Counted from the stretch's first letter, positions 29,019 through 38,474 are shown. The stretch is 64,000 bases of DNA from Marinobacter manganoxydans MnI7-9 (GCF_000235625.1 NZ_AGTR01000060.1:1-64000); one strand, 5' to 3'. The notes: generated by a model from the sequence alone, not told the origin. Numbers and translations are program-made.

Positions 29019-30548
29019 TCAGGCGCTGTGATGGAGCGAAGTCTTGCGAGTGTCGGCACAAGCGCTTTTCATCAGGTAGCGGTCCAGTGCTTCCACATCC
29101 GCGTCGCTCGAATAAAGTCCCTGTTTAGTACGACGCCAGAGAATATCCTCCGAGGTCATCGCCCATTCGTTCTTTATCAGGTGCTCGACTTCCCGTTGAT
29201 AGAGGGTTCCTGCGAAGTGTTCGCCCAGATCGTCCATTGAGTGGCAATTATGGAGAATGTCGTAACTGGTTGTGCCGTAGGTACGCACATAGCGACTGAT
29301 CACCTTCTCGGAGAGCCAGGGAAAATCACGTCTGAGGGTTTCTTCCAGTGCTTCATGATTGGCAAAGTCTCCGCCCGGCAAAACACCAGTCTTGGTCCAG
29401 CGACCGCCGGCTTCCGGGAAGAACTGGCACAGCTTGTCCGTGGCGGCTTCGGCCAGTTTGCGATAGGTGGTGATCTTGCCTCCGAATACCGAAATCAGCG
29501 GCGCCTTACCTTTTTCACTATTGACCTCAAAGGAGTAGTCCCGTGACGCTTTCTGGGCATTCTCCTGTTCATCGTCCATCAGGGGCCGCACGCCAGAGTA
29601 GGACCAAATCACATCCGAAGGCTCCAGTTGCCGCTTGAAATGGGAGTTTACGATGTTCAGGAGATAGTCGGTTTCTTCAGGTGAGATCTTTGCTTTTTTC
29701 GGGTCGCCTTCATAATCGACGTCGGTGGTGCCCACCAGTGAGAATTCGTCCTCGTAGGGAATGACGAAAACGATCCGCTCGTCCTCGTTCTGAAGGATAT
29801 AGGCCTCGGTGCCCTTGTTCATGCGCGGTACCACAATATGACTGCCTTTCACCATGCGAATCATCTTGGGCGCCGGCATTGAAAGAGTCTCACCGAACAG
29901 TTTGCTTACCCAGGGGCCAGAGGCATTCACAATAGCCTTCGCCGATACCGTTTTTTCGGTTTCGTTGGTCATATCACGAAGTGTGACCTCCCATTCCTTT
30001 GAGCCCTGTTCTGCCTTGACGCATTTGGTGCGGGTCAGTATCTGTGCGCCAAACTGCTGTGCTTTCTTTGCGGTCAGCACCACGAGACGGGCATCGTCTA
30101 CCCAGCCGTCCGAGTATTCAAAGCCTTTGGTGATATCGGGCTTCAGAGGGTCCTTCTCATCAAATTTGATCGAGCGGGAGCCCGGAAGGATTTCCCGTTT
30201 TGCCAGATGGTCATAGAGAAACAGGCCGGTGCGAATCATCCAGGCTGGCCGCAGGTGAGGGCGGTGAGGCAGCCGGAAACGCATGGGCCACATGATGTGT
30301 GGTGAGTTGCGAAGCAGAGACTCGCGCTCGGCTAGGGCTTCCCGGACCAGGCGAAATTCATAATGTTCCAGGTACCGCAGCCCACCATGTATCAGCTTGC
30401 TGCTGCTTGATGAGGTGGCTGAGGCCAGGTCATTCATTTCGCAAAGCAGAACTTTCAGTCCCCGTCCCGCCGCATCCATGGCAATGCCCGTGCCGTTGAC
30501 TCCGCCACCAACGACGATAACGTCAAACTGCTCATGCTCCATAGCCAT
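29019..30548 (-). CDS. glpD: Aerobic glycerol-3-phosphate dehydrogenase
   Basis: A 509-aa membrane-associated FAD enzyme oxidising glycerol-3-phosphate to dihydroxyacetone phosphate and passing electrons to quinone. The FAD-binding N-terminus is DVIVVGGGVNGTGIAMDAAG; SSKLIHGGLRYLEHYEF and GVRPLMDD are family signatures. AGGAG precedes the ATG by 10 bases. It lies downstream of glpR on the same strand, with its own promoter in the 181-bp gap. Confidence 0.96.
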   Translation of the reverse strand: MAMEHEQFDVIVVGGGVNGTGIAMDAAGRGLKVLLCEMNDLASATSSSSSKLIHGGLRYLEHYEFRLVREALAERESLLRNSPHIMWPMRFRLPHRPHLRPAWMIRTGLFLYDHLAKREILPGSRSIKFDEKDPLKPDITKGFEYSDGWVDDARLVVLTAKKAQQFGAQILTRTKCVKAEQGSKEWEVTLRDMTNETEKTVSAKAIVNASGPWVSKLFGETLSMPAPKMIRMVKGSHIVVPRMNKGTEAYILQNEDERIVFVIPYEDEFSLVGTTDVDYEGDPKKAKISPEETDYLLNIVNSHFKRQLEPSDVIWSYSGVRPLMDDEQENAQKASRDYSFEVNSEKGKAPLISVFGGKITTYRKLAEAATDKLCQFFPEAGGRWTKTGVLPGGDFANHEALEETLRRDFPWLSEKVISRYVRTYGTTSYDILHNCHSMDDLGEHFAGTLYQREVEHLIKNEWAMTSEDILWRRTKQGLYSSDADVEALDRYLMKSACADTRKTSLHHSA

Positions 30549-30629
30549 TGTTGGTCATCTCCTGACGACTCTGAAAAGGCGCTTTGTTGCGATGCGCACT
30601 TTTCAGTGTTCAATATGCGGTATATCGCT

Positions 30630-30658
30630 ATTATGCGAAAGGCATATATATTCGTAAA
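30630..30658 (-). promoter_or_regulatory. glpD promoter with a probable GlpR operator
   Basis: On the minus strand: TTTACG (-35, 30653-30658), 17-bp spacer, CATAAT (-10, 30630-30635). An inverted repeat TATGC-N5-GCATA (30632-30646) covers the -10 and spacer. The motif ATGCGAAA found here recurs upstream of glpR and glpK (31519-31526, 31659-31666), which supports it as part of the GlpR box. Confidence 0.6.
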
Positions 30659-30729
30659 GGAAAAAATAGAAAAAAAACGAAAAACGTAGCGCGATCACCT
30701 TTTCGCAGAGGGGAACAAGCGAAAAACTA

Positions 30730-31488
30730 TTAAACGATATGGAGCTGAGCGTTGTGTTCGTTCAGCAACTGACGGATTTCTACGGGAGGTTGCTGATCCG
30801 TAAACACATGATCGGCCTGGGAAATGTTACCGAGACGGACCATGGCATTTCGTCCGAACTTGGAGTGGTCGGCAGCAAGAAGGACCTGGTTGGAGTTGGC
30901 GATGATTGCCTGAGCGACTCGGACTTCGCGGTAATCGAAGTCGAGGAGGGAACCATCATTGTGAATACCGCTGATTCCAATGATGCCGAAGTCCATCTTG
31001 AACTGATTGATGAAGTCCATGGTAGCTTCACCGACAATTCCGCCATCACGGTTGCGCACCTCTCCGCCAGCGATGATTACATGGAAATCTTCTTTGGCCG
31101 AAAGAATGGACGCAACGTGCAGGTTGTTGGTAACTATCTGTAGGTTGTTCTTCTCAAGCAGAGCCTTAGCGATGGTCTCGGTGGTGGTGCCGATATTGAT
31201 GAACATGGAGGAGTTGTCAGGGATGAGCTCCACCAACGCTTGTGCAATTCGTTCCTTGGCTTCCAGATCCATTATCTTTCGAGCCTGGTAGGCGGTGTTG
31301 ACTGTGCTGGAGTCAATGCCTGCTCCGCCATGGTGTCTGCGGAGCTTTTTCTCCTTGGCGAGTTCATTCAGGTCCCGGCGGATCGTCTGGGGCGTTACCT
31401 TGAATTGGTCCACCAGCTGTTCGGTCGTGACAAAACCGTTCTGCTGGATCAGCTCCATAATAAGATCCTGTCGGCGACGCTGTGCCAT
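30730..31488 (-). CDS. glpR: GlpR, DeoR-family glycerol-3-phosphate repressor
   Basis: A 252-aa regulator. The N-terminal DeoR helix-turn-helix reads RRQDLIMELIQQNGFVTTEQ then LVDQFKVTPQTIRRDLNELA; the C-terminal DeoRC sugar-phosphate sensor follows (SSMFINIGTTTETIAKALL, IIAGGEVRNRDGGIVGEAT, GIHNDGSLLDFDYREV). It is divergent from glpK and upstream of glpD, as expected for the repressor of both. Confidence 0.95.
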   Translation of the reverse strand: MAQRRRQDLIMELIQQNGFVTTEQLVDQFKVTPQTIRRDLNELAKEKKLRRHHGGAGIDSSTVNTAYQARKIMDLEAKERIAQALVELIPDNSSMFINIGTTTETIAKALLEKNNLQIVTNNLHVASILSAKEDFHVIIAGGEVRNRDGGIVGEATMDFINQFKMDFGIIGISGIHNDGSLLDFDYREVRVAQAIIANSNQVLLAADHSKFGRNAMVRLGNISQADHVFTDQQPPVEIRQLLNEHNAQLHIV

Positions 31489-31692
31489 GAAAGCCTCCTC
31501 CGCTTTATCATTTTTCTCATGCGAAATACTGTGCGTCCGAAAACAGTTTTAAAGCTTAGTAGTTTTCAGCGGGTTATGCAGCTTCTTTAAAAGGTTCGGC
31601 GAGTTGGACGCGCGCTTTAAGTGAAAACTACTTGGAATTTATGTTCAAAAAAGCAAAAATGCGAAAAAATAAGAAACCCAGGTCGAAATACC
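31489..31692. promoter_or_regulatory. glpR/glpK divergent regulatory region
   Basis: The near-palindrome TTTCTCATGCGAAA (31513-31526) lies 25 bp upstream of glpR and is a good GlpR operator candidate. A perfect 11-bp inverted repeat AGTAGTTTTCA (31558-31568) / TGAAAACTACT (31622-31632) spans the middle, with 53 bp between the arms. ATGCGAAA recurs at 31659-31666, just upstream of glpK. No consensus -35/-10 pair stands out. Confidence 0.5.
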
Positions 31693-33165
31693 ATGAGTCA
31701 GTACATACTTTCCATCGATCAAGGTACAACCAGTTCCCGTGCCATACTCTTTGACCTACTGGGCAACATACACGCTATCCGCCAACAAGAGTTTCCCCAA
31801 CATTTCCCGGCAAGCGGCTGGGTTGAGCACAATCCGGAGGATCTCTGGTCATCGGTTCAGCAGACCTGTGACGCGGTAATGGCCGAAGAGTGTGGTGATT
31901 GCGGTAAAGTGGTTGCCGTAGGCATCACCAACCAACGCGAGACCACGGTAGTCTGGGATCGGAATACCGGAGAGCCCGTATACAACGCTATCGTCTGGCA
32001 GGACCGGCGAACCGCCTCCTACTGCGAGTCCCTGAAACGTGAAGGGCTCGAACCCTGGGTCAACAGCAAGACCGGTTTGCTGATTGATCCTTATTTCTCG
32101 GCCACCAAGATCCGTTGGATTCTGGAAAATGTCGACGGAGTGCGGGAACGAGCGGAGCGCGGTGAGCTCGCATTCGGTACCGTCGATAGCTTTTTGTTGT
32201 GGCGACTAACCGGTGGCCGAGAGCATCGCACTGATGCGACCAATGCCAGCCGTACGATGCTGTTCAACATTCACAACCAGAAATGGGATCCGGAGCTCCT
32301 GGAGCTTTTCGGCATTCCCGAATCGCTGTTGCCGGAGGTGATGGACTCTGCCGATCAGTTCGGAGAGATCACAGAGGGTGGAGCCCTTAACGGAACCTCG
32401 GTGCTCGGTATTGCTGGAGATCAACAGGCCGCTCTATTTGGTCAGACCTGCTTCGGCATTGGCATGGCGAAGAGCACCTACGGAACCGGTTGTTTCCTGA
32501 TGCTCAACACTGGGGACAAAGCTTTGCAGTCGAAACACCGCTTGCTCACAACGGTGGCCTATCGGCTGAACGGTAAGCCTACCTACGCCCTGGAAGGCAG
32601 TATTTTTATCGCGGGCGCAACCATTCAATGGCTGCGAGACGGACTTCAGCTAATCCGGAATGCTTGTGAAACAGAGCCGCTCGCAGAGGGTACGCCCATG
32701 GACCACGGAGTATATCTGGTGCCAGCATTTACCGGACTCGGCGCGCCCTATTGGGATCCCAATGCAAGAGGCGCCATTTTCGGTCTTACCCGCGATACCG
32801 GTATAAAAGAGATTGTCACGGCGGGCCTGCAGTCTGTTTGCTATCAGACCAAGGATCTGCAGAAAGCCATGGAAAAAGACGGCATTCGCCCGGTCAACCT
32901 CAGAGTTGACGGTGGCATGGTGGCCAACAACTGGGTGCTCCAGTTTCTGGCTGACATTCTCGGTGCGAGGGTGGATCGCCCGTCGTTGGTTGAAACTACT
33001 GCGCTGGGCGCTGCCTACCTAGCCGGCCTGAAAGCCGGAGTCTATGGCTCTCTTGAGGAACTCTCGGATCTGTGGTGCTGTGACCGGAATTTTGAACCAG
33101 TCATGACGAAGCAGAACCGGGACAAGCTTTACGATGGCTGGATCCAGGCAGTTCAGAAGCTTTGA
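31693..33165 (+). CDS. glpK: Glycerol kinase
   Basis: A 490-aa FGGY kinase phosphorylating glycerol to sn-glycerol-3-phosphate, the GlpR inducer and GlpD substrate. The N-terminal phosphate loop is [16 protein letters not shown]; substrate-binding [12 protein letters not shown] and VWQDRRTA are present; the C-terminal FGGY signature has [20 protein letters not shown]. The ATG at 31693 matches the family N-terminus; the 24 extra codons upstream do not. Confidence 0.97.
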   Translation: MSQYILSIDQGTTSSRAILFDLLGNIHAIRQQEFPQHFPASGWVEHNPEDLWSSVQQTCDAVMAEECGDCGKVVAVGITNQRETTVVWDRNTGEPVYNAIVWQDRRTASYCESLKREGLEPWVNSKTGLLIDPYFSATKIRWILENVDGVRERAERGELAFGTVDSFLLWRLTGGREHRTDATNASRTMLFNIHNQKWDPELLELFGIPESLLPEVMDSADQFGEITEGGALNGTSVLGIAGDQQAALFGQTCFGIGMAKSTYGTGCFLMLNTGDKALQSKHRLLTTVAYRLNGKPTYALEGSIFIAGATIQWLRDGLQLIRNACETEPLAEGTPMDHGVYLVPAFTGLGAPYWDPNARGAIFGLTRDTGIKEIVTAGLQSVCYQTKDLQKAMEKDGIRPVNLRVDGGMVANNWVLQFLADILGARVDRPSLVETTALGAAYLAGLKAGVYGSLEELSDLWCCDRNFEPVMTKQNRDKLYDGWIQAVQKL

Positions 33166-33190
33166 CGATACGATGTTGCGGAAACGCGGT

Positions 33191-35071
33191 TTAGCGAACC
33201 CCTAATTCCCGAAGACGCTTGTATAGTGTGTTTCGGCTGATGGCCAGCTCTCTCGCTGCCTGTGACACGTTGCCAGTGCACTTGCGGTACACCTTGAGAG
33301 TTGTGGCGAGTGGATCCTCCTGTTCAACCTCAACGCCCGGGGCTCGTGGTTCCGCTATCCGTGGATCGGATTCCTCGCCTGCGGCGGTCTCGAATTCTGC
33401 AAGAAAGTCTTCCGGTAAATGCCATACCTGCACATCTTCCCCGTCAGCAATGGCGATCGCCACCCGCAACACGTTCACCAATTGGCGGATATTACCCGGC
33501 CAAGGGTGGTTCTCAAAGGCCGAAAGCACTTTAGGAGACAGCTGTTCCGATTGACCAGGGTCACGGTGTCGGGAATAGAGGTTCTGTATCAGCAGCGACC
33601 TGTCGGATCGGTTTCGGAGCGCAGGGAGTTCCACGCATAGCCCGTTGATCCGGTAGTAAAGGTCCGCCCGGAAATGGCCGCTTTCGATACGTGTGCCCAG
33701 TGGTTGGTTGGTTGCGGTAACCAGCAGAATATCAACGGGAACGCTGTCGGTAGAACCCACTGGCGTAACCAGCCGTTCCTGGAGTACCCGTAGCAGCCTG
33801 GATTGGGCCGACAGGGGCATTTCGCCAATCTCATCAAGAAACAGGATGCCTTTGTGGGCCTTTCGAATAAAGCCCAGCGAACCCTGCGCCCGGGCGCCGG
33901 TGAAGGCGCCGGCTTCGTAACCGAACAGCTCCGACTCAACCAGTTCCGACGGAATGGCCGCGCAGTTAACCGCGACCAGTGGTTGATCCTTTCGGTGGGA
34001 TGCCCGGTGAAGGGCCTTGACCAGCACTTCCTTGCCGACCCCTGTCTCGCCGGTGATAAGAACCGGGACACCCCGCTGAAGTACTTTGAGACTTTGTGTA
34101 GCGCAACGCTTTACTGCCGAATCACCGAACTCCAGGTTGTCGATACCCAGCAGCTCATCTGAATAGCAGCCCTCGTTCGACTGAGATAACCGATCGATCC
34201 GATTCGGGTTTTCGTTAACCCTTGTAGGGCGTTTGATCCTGGCGCTCAGTCGCACCTTGCTGCGAGTGGTCAGTTGCAAGGTTTCAGTTTCTGGATGCTC
34301 AAGAATTTGATGCCGGCGGCTCGTAAATAACTCATCCAGGCGGGCCTCGACGGTATTCATTCCCAGTAACTGGTCCGCTCGCTGGTTGCTTGCAATGATC
34401 TTTCCGAAATCATCGCAAACCAGGATGCCCGACCAGGGGCTGTCAAAGTTATCCGCCGTGGTGTTCAGGGTAATCTGAAAATGATCGGGGCCAAACTGAC
34501 GTTTGATGAGACGATTTTCGACAGATTGTGAAAGTAGCCGAACCATGCCGAGGGTGTGGGCCTGTGGCAGGTAAGCGTCGCTGAATACGCTGAGAACCCC
34601 TGCAATCTGCCTGTGAGCACCGAAAATGGGTGCCGCAGAACCAATGATGCTCCGGTTCGTTTTCAGAAAATGTTCGTTTCGCTGAATCTGGACGGGCGCA
34701 CTAACAGCAATAGAGGTGCCAATGGCGTTCGTACCGCAATTCTGTTCTTGCCAGTTCGCACCCGCCTGGAACCAGGGTTTCAGGCGGGTCTCGGTGATAC
34801 GTTCATCACCCCAGCTGTTCAGTACCGTGGCATGCTGATCGGCAAGCAGAATGAGGCATCGGCTGCTGGAAAGTACGTTCCGGTAGTAGGGGAGAACCTC
34901 AGCCTCGGTCACCGAGAGCAATTCGCTGTACTGGCGGTTTATTTCCTCCAGTCGGGCAGATTCCGGCATAAGCGGTGTTGGCTCATGGTCGTGTTCAAGG
35001 CCCCAGGCAATACAACGGTTCCAAGAATCGGCAATAACGCTCCGGTAATCCGCATATTCGTTTTTTCTCAT
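33191..35071 (-). CDS. Sigma54-dependent activator, AcoR-like (GAF / AAA+ / Fis), likely regulator of the glycerol ABC importer
   Basis: A 626-aa bacterial enhancer-binding protein. The N-terminal region (about residues 70-200) is GAF-like as in AcoR (NCGTNAIGTSIAVSAPVQIQ, ISG-type SIIGSAAPIFGAHRQIAGVL). A short PAS-like stretch (GILVCDDFGKIIASNQRADQ) precedes the AAA+ domain: Walker A GETGVGKE (about 340), the sigma54-contacting GAFTGA loop (about 388), and Walker B GILFLDEIGEM. The C-terminal Fis helix-turn-helix is NVSQAARELAISRNTLYKRL. It is divergent from glpSTPQUV, whose upstream region has a -24/-12 promoter and repeated TGTTCA half-sites, so it very probably activates that operon; the ligand (glycerol or a metabolite) is not known. 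Confidence 0.9.
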   Translation of the reverse strand: MRKNEYADYRSVIADSWNRCIAWGLEHDHEPTPLMPESARLEEINRQYSELLSVTEAEVLPYYRNVLSSSRCLILLADQHATVLNSWGDERITETRLKPWFQAGANWQEQNCGTNAIGTSIAVSAPVQIQRNEHFLKTNRSIIGSAAPIFGAHRQIAGVLSVFSDAYLPQAHTLGMVRLLSQSVENRLIKRQFGPDHFQITLNTTADNFDSPWSGILVCDDFGKIIASNQRADQLLGMNTVEARLDELFTSRRHQILEHPETETLQLTTRSKVRLSARIKRPTRVNENPNRIDRLSQSNEGCYSDELLGIDNLEFGDSAVKRCATQSLKVLQRGVPVLITGETGVGKEVLVKALHRASHRKDQPLVAVNCAAIPSELVESELFGYEAGAFTGARAQGSLGFIRKAHKGILFLDEIGEMPLSAQSRLLRVLQERLVTPVGSTDSVPVDILLVTATNQPLGTRIESGHFRADLYYRINGLCVELPALRNRSDRSLLIQNLYSRHRDPGQSEQLSPKVLSAFENHPWPGNIRQLVNVLRVAIAIADGEDVQVWHLPEDFLAEFETAAGEESDPRIAEPRAPGVEVEQEDPLATTLKVYRKCTGNVSQAARELAISRNTLYKRLRELGVR

Positions 35072-35171
35072 CAGTCGTCACTCAAGCATTCGTTGGTTGT
35101 TTTGGTCGACATTCGAGCAGCTTACGCGGGCAATTGTGCCAAAGCTGATGCTCAATAATCTGTGCAAATGC

Positions 35172-35198
35172 TGTTCAGGTCAATGTTCAGTTTGAACA
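35172..35198. promoter_or_regulatory. Candidate upstream activating sequence for the sigma54 activator
   Basis: The perfect inverted repeat TGTTCA-GTT-TGAACA (35184-35198) is preceded by another TGTTCA half-site (35172-35177), on the same helical face 12 bp away. It lies about 110 bp upstream of the -24 element, the usual enhancer distance. Confidence 0.65.
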
Positions 35199-35306
35199 CA
35201 ATATTGCTAAACGAACATTTTGGTTTTCGAATGAGAAATTTGCATGTAGAGAAAAAGCTCTTTAAAACAACGTTATAAGAAAATCAATTTCTTTGCTTGC
35301 GCAATG

Positions 35307-35322
35307 TGGTATGTCCTTTGCG
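35307..35322 (+). promoter_or_regulatory. Sigma54 (-24/-12) promoter of glpSTPQUV
   Basis: TGGTATGTCCTTTGCG fits the consensus TGGCACG-N4-TTGC, with GG (35308-35309) and GC (35320-35321) exactly 10 bp apart. The predicted start is near 35333, about 70 bp before the glpS ATG. Confidence 0.85.
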
Positions 35323-35403
35323 TATAGAGTTCGAAATCGAATTTGCGCGGCTGATTTACGTCGGTCTCGAAGCGCGTTTCCACAAGAACAAAAAGGAAAG
35401 CCT

Positions 35404-36498
35404 ATGTCCTTAACACTGGAGAATCTCTCCCGTGAGGTCGACGGCGTCGACTACATACGGGATGCCAACCTCACCTTCGAGGCAGGCTCTTTTAATGTTC
35501 TGCTCGGCCGGACACTGGCCGGAAAAACCTCGCTGATGCGATTGATGGCTGGGCTGGATAAGCCCGATACCGGCCGTCTGATCTACAACGGTGAGGACGT
35601 TACAGGGCAGAGCGTGCAGAGCCGCAACATATCGATGATCTATCAGCAGTTCATCAATTACCCCAATCTGACCGTCTACGAAAACATCGCCTCGCCACTT
35701 CGGCTGGCGAGGATGACTGATTCTGAAATTGACCGCCGGGTGAAAGAAACGGCGTCGATGCTTCGGATTGATCCTTTGCTGAAGCGTTACCCGTTGGAAC
35801 TGTCAGGTGGTCAGCAGCAGCGAACCGCCATGGCCCGGGCCCTGGTGAAGGATGCCACCCTGGTGCTATTCGACGAGCCCCTGGTAAACCTCGATTACAA
35901 GCTACGGGAAGAGCTTCGGGCGGAACTGCGAGACCTGTTCCGCGAGCGCCAGTGCATTGCGGTGTACGCCACTACGGAGGCCAATGAAGCCCTGGCACTC
36001 GGTGGCACAACCACACTGTTACACCAGGGCCAGGTGGTTCAGAACGGGCCAGTGATGGATGTCTATCGCGCACCTGTGAACACCCTTGCTGCACAGTTGT
36101 TCAGTGAACCCCCGATGAACATGATTCGAGGCCGGGTGTCTGAAACCGAGGTGACGTTCGACGAGTACTCCCACCATGCACTTACGCAGGAGCTGTCGAA
36201 GCTGGAACCTGGCGATTACTGGTTCGGAATTCGTCCCAGCCATATTGGTCTGGTCCCCACCAGCGACGATGATCTGGAAATGTCCATGGAGGTAGAACTC
36301 AGCGAAATCAGTGGTTCTGAAACCTTCATGCATGTGGAGAACAGTCACTTTGAAATGGTGATGCAACTGATGGGAGTGCATCAGTACCACACAGGCGCAC
36401 CGATCAAGGTATATCTGCCGATCAATAAATTGTTCGTCTTCGACAATAACGAACAACTGGTGCACACCCCGTCTCAGGTTTCAGGAGGGTCTGTCTGA
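35404..36498 (+). CDS. glpS: Glycerol ABC importer, ATP-binding subunit GlpS
   Basis: A 364-aa MalK/UgpC-type ATPase with a C-terminal TOBE/OB region. Walker A is the unusual GRTLAGKTS (residues 36-44) instead of GPSGCGKS, though Lys and Thr are kept. The ABC signature LSGGQQQR (about 133-140) and Walker B LVLFDEPLVNLD are canonical. The switch-loop His is missing: VYATTEANEA has Thr (about 190) where VTHDQ is expected. Its partner GlpT has the reverse pattern, so GlpS supplies the signature of the active site and the Walker A of the degenerate one. The symbol follows Rhizobium glpSTPQUV. The ATG at 35404 follows AAAGGAAAGCCT; the stop overlaps glpT. Confidence 0.9.
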   Translation: MSLTLENLSREVDGVDYIRDANLTFEAGSFNVLLGRTLAGKTSLMRLMAGLDKPDTGRLIYNGEDVTGQSVQSRNISMIYQQFINYPNLTVYENIASPLRLARMTDSEIDRRVKETASMLRIDPLLKRYPLELSGGQQQRTAMARALVKDATLVLFDEPLVNLDYKLREELRAELRDLFRERQCIAVYATTEANEALALGGTTTLLHQGQVVQNGPVMDVYRAPVNTLAAQLFSEPPMNMIRGRVSETEVTFDEYSHHALTQELSKLEPGDYWFGIRPSHIGLVPTSDDDLEMSMEVELSEISGSETFMHVENSHFEMVMQLMGVHQYHTGAPIKVYLPINKLFVFDNNEQLVHTPSQVSGGSV

Positions 36499-37598
36499 TG
36501 GCTGAAATTCAATTGAAATCACTCGCCCACAGTTATAGTGACATGCCCGAGGGACCAGACGATTACGCAATCCGTCAGCTCGACCATGTCTGGCACAAGG
36601 GTGGGGCTTACGCGCTGTTGGGCCCTTCGGGTTGCGGAAAAAGCACCATGCTGAACATTATTTCCGGTCTGGTTCAGCCTTCCGAGGGCGAGGTACTTTT
36701 CGACGGAAAGCGTGTTAATGAGTTGTCTCCGAGGGACAGGAATATCGCCCAGGTCTTCCAGTTTCCTGTCATCTACGACTCAATGACGGTCTACGACAAC
36801 CTGGCGTTTCCGCTGAAGAACAACAAGGTTCCAGCCTCCAAGATCAAGGCCCGCGTTCATGAGATTGCCGAAGTCCTGGAGATCCAGGACAAGCTCTACA
36901 AAAAGGCAAAGAACCTGACCGCGGATGAAAAACAGAAGGTATCCATGGGCCGCGGCCTAGTGCGGGAAGACGTGTCGGCGATTCTGTTCGACGAGCCGCT
37001 GACGGTGATCGACCCGCAGCTCAAGTGGAAGTTGCGCCGCAAGCTCAAGCAGATTCACGAGCAGTTCGACATCACCATGGTGTATGTCACCCACGATCAG
37101 CTCGAAGCCTCCACCTTTGCCGACAAGATTGCCGTGATGTATGGCGGACAGATCGTCCAGTTTGGTACCCCAACCGAACTCTTTGAACAGCCCAACCATA
37201 CCTTCGTGGGTTTTTTTATCGGAAGCCCCGGCATGAATCTTATCGAGGTGCAGCGCTGTGCCCGGGGCGTGTGCTTTGGGAACACGAATGTGTCGCTTGA
37301 GCCCTGGCAGGTTGATGTCCTGCAGCGGACCAGGTCTACCAACATCAAGATCGGAATTCGTCCGGAGTTTGTGGAAGTGTCCTCCGTCGCTTCAGACGAC
37401 ACCTTTGAGGCTGAGGTGATGGATGTCGAGGATCTGGGTACCTACAAGATCGTTACCGTTCAGCTTGACCACGAAAAAATGAAGGTTCGGGAGAGCGAGG
37501 ACTTCGCCGCATCAATTGGCAGTCGAGTTTATCTCTCGTTCCCGAAGCAGTGGTTGAAGCTGTATATGGATGAATTCCTGGTACAGGAGCAAGACTGA
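36498..37598 (+). CDS. glpT: Glycerol ABC importer, ATP-binding subunit GlpT
   Basis: A 366-aa ABC ATPase; not the E. coli GlpT antiporter. Walker A GPSGCGKS (42-49), Walker B AILFDEPLTVID and the switch His199 in YVTHDQLEAS are canonical, but the ABC signature is degenerate: LTADEKQKVSMGRG (from about residue 140) in place of LSGGQQQR. It starts in the glpS stop codon (1-bp overlap) and its own stop overlaps glpP the same way. A C-terminal TOBE-like region follows (IKIGIRPEFVEVSSVASDDT). Confidence 0.9.
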   Translation: MAEIQLKSLAHSYSDMPEGPDDYAIRQLDHVWHKGGAYALLGPSGCGKSTMLNIISGLVQPSEGEVLFDGKRVNELSPRDRNIAQVFQFPVIYDSMTVYDNLAFPLKNNKVPASKIKARVHEIAEVLEIQDKLYKKAKNLTADEKQKVSMGRGLVREDVSAILFDEPLTVIDPQLKWKLRRKLKQIHEQFDITMVYVTHDQLEASTFADKIAVMYGGQIVQFGTPTELFEQPNHTFVGFFIGSPGMNLIEVQRCARGVCFGNTNVSLEPWQVDVLQRTRSTNIKIGIRPEFVEVSSVASDDTFEAEVMDVEDLGTYKIVTVQLDHEKMKVRESEDFAASIGSRVYLSFPKQWLKLYMDEFLVQEQD

Positions 37599-38464
37599 TG
37601 CAAAAGGTACAAAACAATAAAGCCTGGTGGCTGGTGCTGCCTGTATTTCTGCTCGTTGCCTTCTCGGCTCTCATTCCACTGATGACGGTCGTGAATTATT
37701 CGGTCCAGGATATTTTTGGTCCGGGCCAGGCGTTCTTCGTGGGTACTGAATGGTTCAAGGAAGTGCTCACCAACGAGCGCCTTCAGGATTCCCTTATTCG
37801 GCAATTTATTTTTTCCGGCGCGGTATTGCTAATCCAGATTCCGCTCGGAATCGGGGTCGCACTGATGATGCCAAAATCTGGCATAAAGGGGTCGCTCTGC
37901 CTGATTCTGCTGGCGATTCCGTTGCTGATTCCCTGGAACGTGGTTGGCACCATTTGGCAGATCTTTGCCCGTGGCGACATCGGTCTTTTCGGCTGGGGGA
38001 TCAATCAGCTGGGGTTTGACTACAACTATACCGGAGACACCCTTGATGCGTGGTTGACGGTTCTGTTGATGGATGTCTGGCACTGGACTCCGCTGGTCGC
38101 CTTGCTCTGCTACTCCGGGCTGAGGGCGATTCCGGAGGCCTTCTATCAGGCGGCGGAAATTGACCGTGCCTCGAAATGGGCGGTGTTCCGGTATATCCAG
38201 CTGCCCAGGCTCAAGAGTGTTCTGATCATCGCAGTGCTGTTGCGGTTCATGGACAGCTTCATGATCTACATTGAGCCGTTTGTGCTTACCGGTGGCGGCC
38301 CGGGCAGCTCCACAACCTTCTTGAGCCAGACACTGACAACCATGGCAATCGGGCAGTTTGATCTGGGTCGCGCGGCTGCGTTCTCGCTGATCTACTTCCT
38401 CATTGTATTGCTGATTTCATGGCTCTTCTTTACCGCCATTACGCACGCCGACAAAGAAAAATAA
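37598..38464 (+). CDS. glpP: Glycerol ABC importer, permease GlpP
   Basis: A 288-aa MalF-type permease with about six membrane segments. The cytoplasmic EAA loop reads EAFYQAAEIDRASKWAVFRY (about residues 181-200), which docks to an ATPase subunit. The start overlaps the glpT stop. It is annotated in databases as a carbohydrate ABC permease; the glycerol role is inferred from the complete glpSTPQUV order and flanking glpDRK. Confidence 0.9.
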   Translation: MQKVQNNKAWWLVLPVFLLVAFSALIPLMTVVNYSVQDIFGPGQAFFVGTEWFKEVLTNERLQDSLIRQFIFSGAVLLIQIPLGIGVALMMPKSGIKGSLCLILLAIPLLIPWNVVGTIWQIFARGDIGLFGWGINQLGFDYNYTGDTLDAWLTVLLMDVWHWTPLVALLCYSGLRAIPEAFYQAAEIDRASKWAVFRYIQLPRLKSVLIIAVLLRFMDSFMIYIEPFVLTGGGPGSSTTFLSQTLTTMAIGQFDLGRAAAFSLIYFLIVLLISWLFFTAITHADKEK

Positions 38465-38474
38465 GGAGAGTGTG

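Noticed and set aside
35293-35403. In-frame N-terminal extension of GlpS
   Set aside because: The extension would start upstream of the predicted sigma54 transcription start and overlap the -12 element; the family begins at the ATG at 35404.
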